Part shown: positions 1 through 5,436 of the stretch, piece after piece
Numbering within the stretch: the first letter of the stretch is position 1
Layout: every line of letters begins with the position of its first letter
NCBI GenBank assembly: GCA_905479905.1
Contig: CAJQOK010000438.1
Span: 1-7,914 of the forward strand
Length of the DNA: 7,914 nucleotides
Direction: 5' to 3'
From: an uncultured Aliterella sp.
GTDB taxonomy: Bacteria > Cyanobacteriota > Cyanobacteriia > Cyanobacteriales > Chroococcidiopsidaceae
Made by a program: the position numbers and the translations under genes
The notes under the pieces: model-generated
The model's database searches: none
Told to the model about the DNA's origin: nothing
What the model saw: only the letters and a program-made list of their open reading frames with translations

Positions 1-1
1 A

Positions 2-730
2 TTGCAACAGTGGGGAAGGGTTGAAATTCACGAGTTTCAAGTAAATGGACGCACTCACCAAAACCTAATTCTCCATTTACCCGCCGCTACTCGCACCACA
101 AAGCCACCGATTTTAATTGGCGCACACTATGACGGCGTACCGGGAACACCCGGCGCAGATGACAACGCGACAGGGGTTGCAGCTTTATTAGAATTAGCGA
201 GAATCTTTGCAGCGCAACCGATTAAATACCCACTCCAGCTAGTTGCTTTTGATATGGAAGAATATGGCTTATTGGGTAGTATTGATTACGCTACTAAATT
301 GCACAGCCAACAGCAACCATTACGATTAATGATTTCTCTAGAAATGCTGGGTTATTGTGACTCTACGCCGGGATCTCAACGTTATCCATCGCCTTTAGAG
401 CGTATTTACCCAAATACAGGAGATTTTATGGCTTTAATTGGCAATTTGTCCACAATTTCTGATTTACGCAGTTTGAGTAAGAATATGCGTAAACATGGTA
501 CAGCGTGTCAATGGCTACCTGCACCCAATCGCGGGTTAATTGTCCCTCAGACGCGCTGGAGCGATCACTCGCCATTTTGGGATCGAGGTTATAAAGCAAT
601 AATGGTGACAGATACCGCTATGCTAAGAAATCCTCATTATCACAAAGAAAGCGATCGCATTGAAACTCTAGATTTAGACTTTTTTACTGGAGTTTGTAGC
701 AGTTTAGCTCAAGCAATACCCTTGTTATAG
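2..730 (+). CDS. M28-family zinc aminopeptidase, 5'-truncated by the window edge
   Basis: Zinc-dependent exopeptidase of the M28 (aminopeptidase Y / glutaminyl-cyclase-like) fold. The frame is open to the left edge, so the TTG at position 2 is probably not the true start; residues here are numbered from it. Visible metal-site motifs in order: H42-Y-D44; G-A-D53-D54-N55 (the Asp expected to bridge two zincs); E86-E87 (catalytic base and zinc ligand); E114 in a strand (usual Asp/Glu ligand); H214 in NPHYHKESD near the C terminus. All five ligand positions expected for a two-zinc M28 enzyme are therefore present. The 242 visible residues would need some 40-60 more N-terminal residues to reach a usual M28 length. 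Substrate and localisation cannot be told without the N terminus. The gene ends with TAG and converges on the zinc metallopeptidase at 834-1682, 103 bp away. A HIP1 octamer lies inside the gene at 651-658. Confidence 0.9.
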   Translation: MQQWGRVEIHEFQVNGRTHQNLILHLPAATRTTKPPILIGAHYDGVPGTPGADDNATGVAALLELARIFAAQPIKYPLQLVAFDMEEYGLLGSIDYATKLHSQQQPLRLMISLEMLGYCDSTPGSQRYPSPLERIYPNTGDFMALIGNLSTISDLRSLSKNMRKHGTACQWLPAPNRGLIVPQTRWSDHSPFWDRGYKAIMVTDTAMLRNPHYHKESDRIETLDLDFFTGVCSSLAQAIPLL

Positions 731-752
731 TTAGAATTACTCCTTGAAATTA

Positions 753-822
753 TTACCAATTACCAATTACCCATTACCAATTACCAATTATCCATTACCA
801 ATTACCCATTACCAATTACCAA
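753..822. repeat. Short tandem repeat, ten 7-bp units (STRR type)
   Basis: Ten uninterrupted 7-bp units. With A = TTACCAA, B = TTACCCA and B' = TTATCCA, the order is A A B A A B' A B A A. This is the kind of short tandemly repeated repetitive sequence common between cyanobacterial genes. It fills the gap between two convergent genes and ends 11 bp before the stop codon of the minus-strand one. The junction at 816-829 forms a near-palindrome around CCAATTGG. Reading frames through it give a 7-residue periodic peptide that I consider spurious. Confidence 0.95.
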
Positions 823-833
823 TTGGCAACACC

Positions 834-1682
834 TTAGAGTCTGGCGGTTTTAAAAGTGTTGCATTGCTCTACATCTCCGGTTTGGATTCCCTTTTTAAAC
901 CAGCGTACTCTTTGGGCAGAGCTACCATGAGTAAAGGATTCTGGCACTACATAGCCTTTAGATTGACTTTGCAGGCGATCGTCTCCAATACTACTTGCAG
1001 CGTTTAGCGCTTCTTCTATATCACCTGGTTCTAAAACTTGGCGCGAATTCTGGGCTTTATTTGCCCAAATTCCTGCAAAACAATCAGCTTGCAACTCTAA
1101 CCTCACAGAAAGTTGATTTGCTTCTACTTCACTAACTTGACTTTGCAAAGAGCGGACTTTATCAGAGATTCCCATGAGATTCTGTACGTGATGTCCAACT
1201 TCATGAGCAATTACATAAGCTTGAGCAAAATCTCCTGGTGCTTGAAGACGCTCTTGCAAATCTCGGTAAAAACTTAAATCTATATACAATTTTTGGTCAG
1301 CAGGACAATAAAAAGGGCCCACCGCCGCCTTAGCAAAACCGCAAGCTGATTCTACTCTATCGGAAAACAGAACTAAAGTAGGCTCTACATAGTTTGCGCC
1401 CATCTCTCTAAATAAAGGATTCCAAGTATCTTCAGTATCAGCCAAAACAACCGAAACAAAGTCTGCAAGGCGATTACTTTCGGGGGAATTTTGCCTATTT
1501 ACAGCCGTTGGATTATCGTTAATAGGTGCAACTTGCTCTAAAATCGCTGGATCTACACCGAAAAATGCGGCAATTAGCGACAACACAATAAAACCAATTC
1601 CACCGCCGACTACGGGGCCAGAAACCCCTGCGCCGCGACGATCTTCAACATTGCTACTTCTACGACCAAATTCCCAACGCAT
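834..1682 (-). CDS. ypfJ: YpfJ-type neutral zinc metallopeptidase, membrane-anchored
   Basis: 282-residue protein of the putative neutral zinc metallopeptidase family (YpfJ, Pfam Zn_peptidase). After a short basic N terminus (residues 1-16) there is one Gly-rich hydrophobic membrane segment at about 20-42, so the catalytic part probably faces the periplasm. The zinc motif H160-E-V-G-H164 is clear. A second conserved helix, LELQADCFAG (195-204), carries acidic residues E196 and D200 that could supply the third ligand. THGSSAQR (251-258) is the conserved C-terminal signature. Cysteines 114 and 126 flank a strand and could form a disulfide, as expected outside the cytoplasm. Length matches the family. 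The ATG start is supported by AGGGAAG (1688-1694), five bases upstream. The physiological substrate of this family is not known to me. It stands alone on its strand, convergent with the M28 peptidase gene. Confidence 0.93.
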   Translation of the reverse strand: MRWEFGRRSSNVEDRRGAGVSGPVVGGGIGFIVLSLIAAFFGVDPAILEQVAPINDNPTAVNRQNSPESNRLADFVSVVLADTEDTWNPLFREMGANYVEPTLVLFSDRVESACGFAKAAVGPFYCPADQKLYIDLSFYRDLQERLQAPGDFAQAYVIAHEVGHHVQNLMGISDKVRSLQSQVSEVEANQLSVRLELQADCFAGIWANKAQNSRQVLEPGDIEEALNAASSIGDDRLQSQSKGYVVPESFTHGSSAQRVRWFKKGIQTGDVEQCNTFKTARL

Positions 1683-2115
1683 AACAACTTCCCTGTAACT
1701 TTAATTGCAAGTTTGATTTACTACTCCTGCAACGTGCAACCTACTTGAGTGTTATTTGTGGGCTTTTAATCAGTACGCACAGCGACAGATTTTAGGAACT
1801 TCTAGCGCTGGAATGATTTTAATTTCTAGCTTTGAAAAAATAGTATTGCTTAGGGCTTTAACAAAAAGGCGCAGATATGGCGCAGTATTTTGGATTAGGG
1901 ACAATTGAACAACTTGCGATCGCTTCGGTAATTGGCAACCAATAAGACGGAAAATAATTGTTGAGTTAGTAAATATTGGTCAAGAAAGTTTTATTGATGA
2001 TGGTGCGTCTCGGAGTCTGCGCTTTGATAGAGTTGATTGAAGCAAGTGCGATCGCTTTATCTATTGCAAAATATTTACACGTATAAGTTAATAGTTTTTT
2101 GATTCTTTACAGAAA
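1683..2115. other. Gene-poor stretch with two HIP1 sites and a short orphan reading frame
   Basis: I see no convincing gene here. The left end must hold the promoter and leader of the minus-strand metallopeptidase gene, but no clear -35/-10 pair stands out. A plus-strand frame at 1909-2040 (43 codons, no usual start codon) reads ...QPIRRKIIVELVNIG... and ends with TGA. It looks protein-like but matches nothing I recognise, so it may be a gene relic. HIP1 octamers lie at 1916-1923 and 2048-2055. GGCGCAG occurs twice, 11 bp apart, near 1868-1885. TATAAG at 2082-2087 is a possible -10 box about 30 bp before the 70-bp array, without a convincing -35. Confidence 0.5.
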
Positions 2116-2324
2116 TGATAGACAAGGTTTTTTGAGGTGAATCTGTTGAGGTCTAATCCATTTGTCTCTCAAAATAATGTAAATCTGATAGACAAGATGT
2201 TTTGAGGTGAATCTGTTGAGGTCTAATCCATTTGTCTCTCAAAATAATGTAAATCTGATAGACAAGGTTTTTTGAGGTGAATCTGTTGAGGTCTAATCCA
2301 TTTGTCTCTTAAAATAATGTAAAT
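2116..2324 (+). repeat. Three 70-bp tandem repeats upstream of fic
   Basis: Units start at 2116, 2186 and 2256, with a period of exactly 70 bp. Unit 2 differs from unit 1 at 2197 (G to A) and 2199 (T to G). Unit 3 differs at 2310 (C to T) and stops matching at 2325. There are no unique spacers, so this is not a CRISPR array. Each unit contains AGACAA, then TTTTGAG, then TTGTCT directly followed by CTCAAAA, i.e. two complementary pairs in crossing order. In the register that spans a unit junction, TTTTGAG (2130-2136) pairs with CTCAAAA (2168-2174) and TTGTCT (2162-2167) pairs with AGACAA of the next unit (2190-2195). The loops are 25, 0 and 15 nt, a feasible H-type pseudoknot. The same holds at 2200-2265. 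The heptamer TTGAGGT occurs twice per unit, 14 bp apart. The array ends 74 bp before the fic start codon. Function unknown; it may be an RNA element, an operator array or a neutral duplication. Confidence 0.97.
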
Positions 2325-2398
2325 ATTAATTTCTAATAGCTTTGGTATTAAAATAAACTTATATATTAATAGCTAGCTAAGAACGCTGAGGTTGTGAA
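2325..2398 (+). promoter_or_regulatory. Likely promoter and leader region of fic, with a 10-bp palindrome
   Basis: A very A+T-rich 74-bp segment between the 70-bp array and fic. TATATT at 2362-2367 could be a -10 element; the nearest -35-like hexamers have poor spacing, so the promoter is tentative. TAGCTAGCTA (2370-2379) is a perfect 10-bp palindrome placed about where transcription would begin, which would suit an operator. TAATAGCT is repeated at 2335 and 2368. I see no strong hairpin with a T tract separating the array from fic, so read-through from the array into fic is possible. Confidence 0.3.
2388..2391 (+). promoter_or_regulatory. Ribosome binding site of fic
   Basis: GAGG lies 7 bases before GTG at 2399 and 10 bases before the adjacent ATG at 2402. 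Spacing slightly favours GTG, codon preference favours ATG; the products differ by one residue. The six bases TGAGGT here (2387-2392) are also the core of the heptamer repeated six times in the upstream array. Confidence 0.5.
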
Positions 2399-3523
2399 GT
2401 GATGAATCTCAAGCTAGACAATGCAGTGAATTACCACTACAACAGATTTCCACCAAATAATCTTGATTATGGGAAATTTGTCGTGCCATTGGTTAAAGCA
2501 ACTGATGCTGTGGCTCGATACGATCAGATGCTGAAAAATATGCACAACAGTGAAATACTATTAGCACCTCTAAGGAATCAAGATGCAGTTATCTCCTCAA
2601 GAATGGAAGGAACTGTGAGTACGATGGATGAGATTCTCAAGTATGAAGCAGATCATGATGATGAACTACAAGCTACCCCAAATGTTAGATCGGAGGTCAT
2701 TGAAACTATCCTTTATCAAAGAGCGCTAAAGGCAGCCCAGAAAGCAATGGAAGAGGGCTATCCATTATCACAGTTTTTAATAAAAAGTATTCACCAAAAA
2801 TTGTTGTCATATGGTCGAGGAGCATCAAAATCACCAGGCGAATTAAAAAATGAACAAAATTATCTTGCAGATACTTTAAAAAGAAACATATTGTTTATTC
2901 CAATTAGTCCTGAAAAATTACAAGATGGATTAGATAAACTGTTTCAATATATTGAACATAGTACACATCCTACATTAGTTAAAACTGCCATTACGCACAT
3001 TGAGTTTGAAGCATTGCATCCCTTCAAAGATGGGAATGGACGTATAGGGCGAATGCTAATTACACTAATGCTATGGTCTTCTGGGGCAATATCAGAGCCT
3101 CATTTTTACATCAGTGGATATTTAGAAGATAACAAAGATACATACATAGATGTCATGAGGAATGTTTCTGCAAATAATGATTGGGAAGCATGGTGTAGTT
3201 TTTTTCTTGAAGCAATTGAGCAACAGGCGATTGGAAATCTTGCAATTGCAGAGAATATCCGAAACTTATACGAAGAAATGAAAATTGTGTTTGCTGATGT
3301 ATTATCTTCAAAATGGAGCGTTAATGCCCTTGATTTCATATTTACAAATCCACTGTTTAGGAACAATAAATTTACAGTGAATAGCGGAATTCCGAGCGCT
3401 AGTGCTGCAAGATTTACTAGGATACTTCTAGAGAAAAATCTGCTTACTACAGTGGAAGAAGCATCGGGAAGGAGACCAGCACTATATTCATTTGAACCAC
3501 TAATGACACTGGTGAGGGTTTAG
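2399..3523 (+). CDS. fic: Fic-domain protein adenylyltransferase (class II, self-inhibited)
   Basis: 374-residue Fic protein, expected to transfer AMP from ATP to hydroxyl side chains of a target protein in the cytoplasm. Layout: N-terminal Fic_N-type region (about 10-110), Fic core (about 125-270) and a C-terminal winged-helix-like part (about 305-374). The active-site motif HPFKDGNGRIGR spans 207-218, with catalytic H207, Mg-binding D211, anion-hole residues N213 and G214, and R218 for the ATP phosphates. The inhibitory helix motif (S/T)xxxE(G/N) is present as S66-S-R-M-E70-G71 before the core, which makes this class II: E70 should block productive ATP binding. PGELKNEQN (146-154) matches the conserved flap segment. 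Length and layout resemble the Shewanella Fic protein of about 370 residues. No partner antitoxin of the VbhA or Phd type is visible nearby. The gene looks more A+T-rich than its neighbours and lacks HIP1 octamers, which fits horizontal gain, although other genes here also lack them. Target unknown. Confidence 0.93.
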   Translation: MMNLKLDNAVNYHYNRFPPNNLDYGKFVVPLVKATDAVARYDQMLKNMHNSEILLAPLRNQDAVISSRMEGTVSTMDEILKYEADHDDELQATPNVRSEVIETILYQRALKAAQKAMEEGYPLSQFLIKSIHQKLLSYGRGASKSPGELKNEQNYLADTLKRNILFIPISPEKLQDGLDKLFQYIEHSTHPTLVKTAITHIEFEALHPFKDGNGRIGRMLITLMLWSSGAISEPHFYISGYLEDNKDTYIDVMRNVSANNDWEAWCSFFLEAIEQQAIGNLAIAENIRNLYEEMKIVFADVLSSKWSVNALDFIFTNPLFRNNKFTVNSGIPSASAARFTRILLEKNLLTTVEEASGRRPALYSFEPLMTLVRV

Positions 3524-3682
3524 TCCGAATGTGTCTAAAAAGCCTGCTGCACTAGAAGATATCATTGTTGGAGGAGAAGCATCAAAGGTCTGGGTGTGTC
3601 CAGTAGGAGGGAGCTTTAGTATACATATTTCTGGGGTGAAAGGCGCGAAGTCTTTTATTCCAAAGATACAGAGAGAAGAAGT
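3516..3682 (+). other. Unrecognised segment with an open frame after fic
   Basis: From 3516 to the HIP1 site at 3683 the frame stays open on the plus strand with a protein-like composition (e.g. LEDIIVGGEASKVWVCPVGG, then GVKGAKSFIPKIQREE). The only start inside is GTG at 3531, with no ribosome site. The frame continues to 3752, but beyond 3683 it runs antisense to the HAD gene remnant and is not credible there. I recognise no family. It could be the remaining piece of a gene cut at the same junction that truncated the HAD gene, or chance. Confidence 0.3.
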
Positions 3683-3915
3683 GCGATCGCACCATCTACG
3701 GACAAATAAGCCGCAAGTCCACTTACCCAACCCGCCGAACGCCCAGTTGTAACTATTACTTTATCGGCGGCGGTTAAATCTGTTAAAGCTTGGAGCAATG
3801 CTGGCGTAAATTTCCCCGCTTGGGTTAAAGTCCCGTCCATATCGGTAGCAATTAGGCGAATATCGCTAAAAGCAGCATTTAAAAGTTTATCAACTATTAA
3901 ATTACCGCAATACAA
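3655..3915 (-). pseudogene. HAD-family phosphatase, C-terminally truncated remnant
   Basis: 86-residue frame whose first 78 residues resemble the N terminus of a cyanobacterial HAD hydrolase (Cof / sucrose-phosphatase-like). Motif I, D25-M-D27-G-T-L-T, gives the nucleophile and acid/base aspartates. VTTGRSAGWVSGLAAY (55-70) matches motif II and the following helix. The similarity ends at GAIA (75-78), whose codons contain the HIP1 octamer at 3683-3690. The next residues, LLLSVSLE, are foreign and are followed by a stop. The family is normally some 250-270 residues and needs motif III (Lys) and motif IV (GDxxND), both absent here, so the product should be inactive. From memory of relatives, the stretch around 49-57 also seems one residue short. 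The start overlaps the ridA stop by 19 bases, suggesting former translational coupling. I did not find the missing C-terminal half on either side of fic. Confidence 0.8.
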
Positions 3916-4286
3916 TCAATTTCTACCAATACATCTTTAGGTAAGCGGGAAACTTGAACGCAAGCACGAGCGGGGGCTGTAGCTTCATCGAAGTATTGGC
4001 TGTAAACTAAGTTCATAGTGGCAAAATCGTTCATATCTGCCAAAAATACTGTAGTTTTTACCACATTTTCGCAACTTACTCCGGCGGCAGTTAGTATAGC
4101 TTTAAGATTGGTGAGAACTTGCTTAGTTTGTTCTGTTATATCGCCATCGCCGACAAGTTCGCCAGTGCTAGGATTGAGGGGAATTTGACCAGAAACAAAT
4201 AGCATTTGTCCGCTTGCAGATATTGCTTGATTGTAAGGGCCCACAGGTGCGGGTGCAAGGTTTGTATTAATAACTTGTTTGTTCAT
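3897..4286 (-). CDS. ridA: RidA family enamine/imine deaminase
   Basis: 129-residue RidA (YjgF/YER057c/UK114) protein, expected to form a cytoplasmic trimer. It hydrolyses reactive 2-aminoacrylate and related enamines released by pyridoxal-phosphate enzymes, protecting those enzymes from damage. Visible hallmarks: [12 protein letters not shown] at 11-22 (Y18 lines the active-site cleft), SGQIPLNP (32-39), and the family signature [13 protein letters not shown] (104-116) with R107, which binds the substrate carboxylate, followed by VEIDCIAV (121-128) with E122 for the catalytic water. I chose the ATG at 4286: it gives the canonical N terminus [14 protein letters not shown] and the normal length of about 129. 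An upstream ATG at 4334 would add 16 unrelated residues and overlap the Nudix gene. Only 2 bases separate this ATG from the Nudix stop and no clear Shine-Dalgarno is seen, so translational coupling is likely. Confidence 0.96.
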   Translation of the reverse strand: MNKQVINTNLAPAPVGPYNQAISASGQMLFVSGQIPLNPSTGELVGDGDITEQTKQVLTNLKAILTAAGVSCENVVKTTVFLADMNDFATMNLVYSQYFDEATAPARACVQVSRLPKDVLVEIDCIAVI

Positions 4287-4288
4287 AG

Positions 4289-4723
4289 TTAGTAGGATAG
4301 ACGAGGACGAATGCCGTAATGTCTGTAACGCCAATAATCTTTTAAAATGCGATCGTGGTCAAAGCATAAGTTAGCAGGAATCCGCCACGATTCAAATATT
4401 CCGTAGCTTTTAGCATCGTCTCCCGCTTGGGGAACTCCTGTTGCTGTGGCTAAAAATACTAGGCTCATTGTGTGAGAGCGGGGATCGCGTTTAGGATCGG
4501 AATATACCTGGAATTGTTCGATTAATTCTATTTCTAAGCCGATTTCTTCTAAGGCTTCGCGTTTAGCTGCAACTTCGGCGCTTTCTCCGTAATCAATAAA
4601 ACCCCCAGGAATAGCCCACCCTAAAGGCTCGTTGTGTCGTTCTATAAGGATAATTGGTCTATGGGGGCGATCGCCAAGTTCGATAATAATGTCAACAGTA
4701 GGAGCCGGATTGCGGTAAGTCAT
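4289..4723 (-). CDS. Nudix hydrolase
   Basis: 144-residue single-domain Nudix protein. The Nudix box runs from G41 to L63 with the pattern GX5EX7REUXEEXGU: G41, E47, R55-E56, E59-E60, G62. The REALEE core supplies the magnesium-binding glutamates, so the enzyme should hydrolyse a nucleoside diphosphate linked to another group. [12 protein letters not shown] (36-47) resembles ADP-ribose pyrophosphatase-like members, but the exact substrate cannot be read from the sequence. The C terminus (about 105-144) is rich in Arg, Tyr and Trp ([14 protein letters not shown]). The ATG at 4723 lies 27 bp after the parE stop with no obvious Shine-Dalgarno, and the stop is 2 bp before ridA. The protein probably cleans up non-canonical or damaged nucleotides alongside RidA, which repairs metabolite damage; that link is inference. 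A HIP1 octamer lies inside at 4667-4674. Confidence 0.94.
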   Translation of the reverse strand: MTYRNPAPTVDIIIELGDRPHRPIILIERHNEPLGWAIPGGFIDYGESAEVAAKREALEEIGLEIELIEQFQVYSDPKRDPRSHTMSLVFLATATGVPQAGDDAKSYGIFESWRIPANLCFDHDRILKDYWRYRHYGIRPRLSY

Positions 4724-4750
4724 TAAAATAAAAAGTTAATTATTCATCAT

Positions 4751-5056
4751 TTACTCATCTTCTGGGTGCGGAAACAAATTAGATAAATCGCGCCTACCAC
4801 TAACGACACGCATAATTTCAATCCCATCCTCAATTACTCTGTAGAAAATGATGTAACTTTCTAGCGGAATTCCCCGTAAATCTAGTTCAATATCAGCATA
4901 ACTTCGACCTAAGCTCGGAAAACTAGCTAATTGCTTACATTTACGGCTAAATTCTTGTAAAAAGCGCTCTCCAGCTTCTACGTTATGCGTGTAAAAATAA
5001 TCGGATATTGCGCCTAAATCCTGACTGGCAACAATATTGATAAGATAACGGTTCAT
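4751..5056 (-). CDS. parE: ParE/RelE-family toxin
   Basis: 101-residue small basic protein of the ParE/RelE superfamily, the toxin half of a type II toxin-antitoxin pair. Family traits: an N-terminal strand (MNRYLINIVA) leading to two helices (about 10-46), FPSLGR at 46-51, LRGIPLESYIIFYRV at 60-74, and the final strand IMRVVSGRRDL (81-91) with paired arginines typical of the family. ParE members poison DNA gyrase, while RelE members cleave mRNA on the ribosome. The RGIP...YIIFYRV...GRRDL pattern favours ParE, but sequence alone does not settle the target. Its ATG overlaps the antitoxin stop by four bases (ATGA), the usual coupling that keeps antitoxin synthesis ahead of toxin. The frame is full length, with no sign of inactivation. 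Confidence 0.9.
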   Translation of the reverse strand: MNRYLINIVASQDLGAISDYFYTHNVEAGERFLQEFSRKCKQLASFPSLGRSYADIELDLRGIPLESYIIFYRVIEDGIEIMRVVSGRRDLSNLFPHPEDE

Positions 5057-5316
5057 TTTTGATTTTTGGGCGCTTGCTCAAAACGCTCTAGCAAACTAGC
5101 AACAAAAGTTTCACCATCAATTGGCGGAGTATGTTGTGATGCTGTGTGCGCTTCAGTTATTAGCTCTCGAACTTCTTGCGTCCACTGCTGATAACTATAA
5201 TTTTCTGCCAACAAGTGCAATGCAGTATCGACAATTTCATCGGCATTATTAAATTTACCCGTTGCCAGCAAGTTTTGAATTACTTGTTCTTGTTCTGGCT
5301 TTAACGTCATGCTCAT
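5053..5316 (-). CDS. parD: ParD-family antitoxin
   Basis: 87-residue antitoxin partner of the overlapping toxin gene. The N-terminal part (about 1-45: MTLKPEQEQVIQNLL, then TGKFNNADEIVDTALHLLAE) has the ribbon-helix-helix pattern of ParD proteins, which dimerise on DNA and repress their own operon. The C-terminal half (about 46-87) is polar and probably disordered until it wraps around the toxin. Two starts are possible, ATG at 5316 or ATG at 5310 (residue 3); neither has a clear Shine-Dalgarno, and I keep the longer one. It is the first gene of the minus-strand run and divergent from malQ, so its promoter and the expected ParD operator must lie in 5317-5436. Confidence 0.88.
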   Translation of the reverse strand: MSMTLKPEQEQVIQNLLATGKFNNADEIVDTALHLLAENYSYQQWTQEVRELITEAHTASQHTPPIDGETFVASLLERFEQAPKNQK

Positions 5317-5436
5317 AATCGATATTTTTACTGTTGTTTCTACAATAAGCTTACACTGCCACGTCTTAAGATAGTTTCTAAGTGGTTTGTACCATGATAG
5401 ATTTTTGGCGATCGCTTTAAGAGCGCAATTTTACTT
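5317..5436. promoter_or_regulatory. Divergent promoter region of parDE and malQ
   Basis: 120 bp between the divergent starts of parD and malQ, so promoters for both directions are expected here. I cannot assign a convincing -35/-10 pair to either. A HIP1 octamer (5408-5415) lies 21 bp before malQ. CGCTTTAAGAGCG at 5413-5425 is a small inverted repeat (4-bp arms, 5-nt loop) just upstream of malQ. No strong Shine-Dalgarno precedes the malQ ATG. Confidence 0.4.

Noticed and set aside
744..1007. Plus-strand frame with a PITNYPL-type periodic N terminus
   Set aside because: Its N terminus is only the translated 7-bp repeat, and the rest is antisense to the zinc metallopeptidase gene, which has a clear HEVGH motif.
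2120..2174. Pseudoknot within a single 70-nt unit (AGACAA and TTTTGAG of one unit pairing with TTGTCT-CTCAAAA of the same unit)
   Set aside because: The two 3' strands are contiguous, so a 4-nt linker would have to span a 13-bp stacked helix. Only the register across the unit junction is sterically reasonable.
2116..2324. CRISPR array
   Set aside because: Whole 70-bp units repeat back to back with no variable spacers, and no cas genes are present.
3106..3366. Minus-strand 86-codon frame inside fic
   Set aside because: Antisense to the conserved Fic coding sequence and without protein-like motifs.
3500..3730. Minus-strand frame across the fic end and the HAD remnant
   Set aside because: Out of frame with the HAD motif, rich in Cys and Trp, no recognisable domain, no ribosome site; a shadow.
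3531..3752. 73-codon plus-strand frame after fic
   Set aside because: The 3' third is antisense to the HAD remnant and there is no ribosome site at the GTG. Only the part left of the HIP1 site is kept, as an unexplained segment.
4287..4334. Longer RidA start at 4334
   Set aside because: It would add 16 residues unlike any RidA N terminus and overlap the Nudix coding end; MNKQV at 4286 gives the normal family length.
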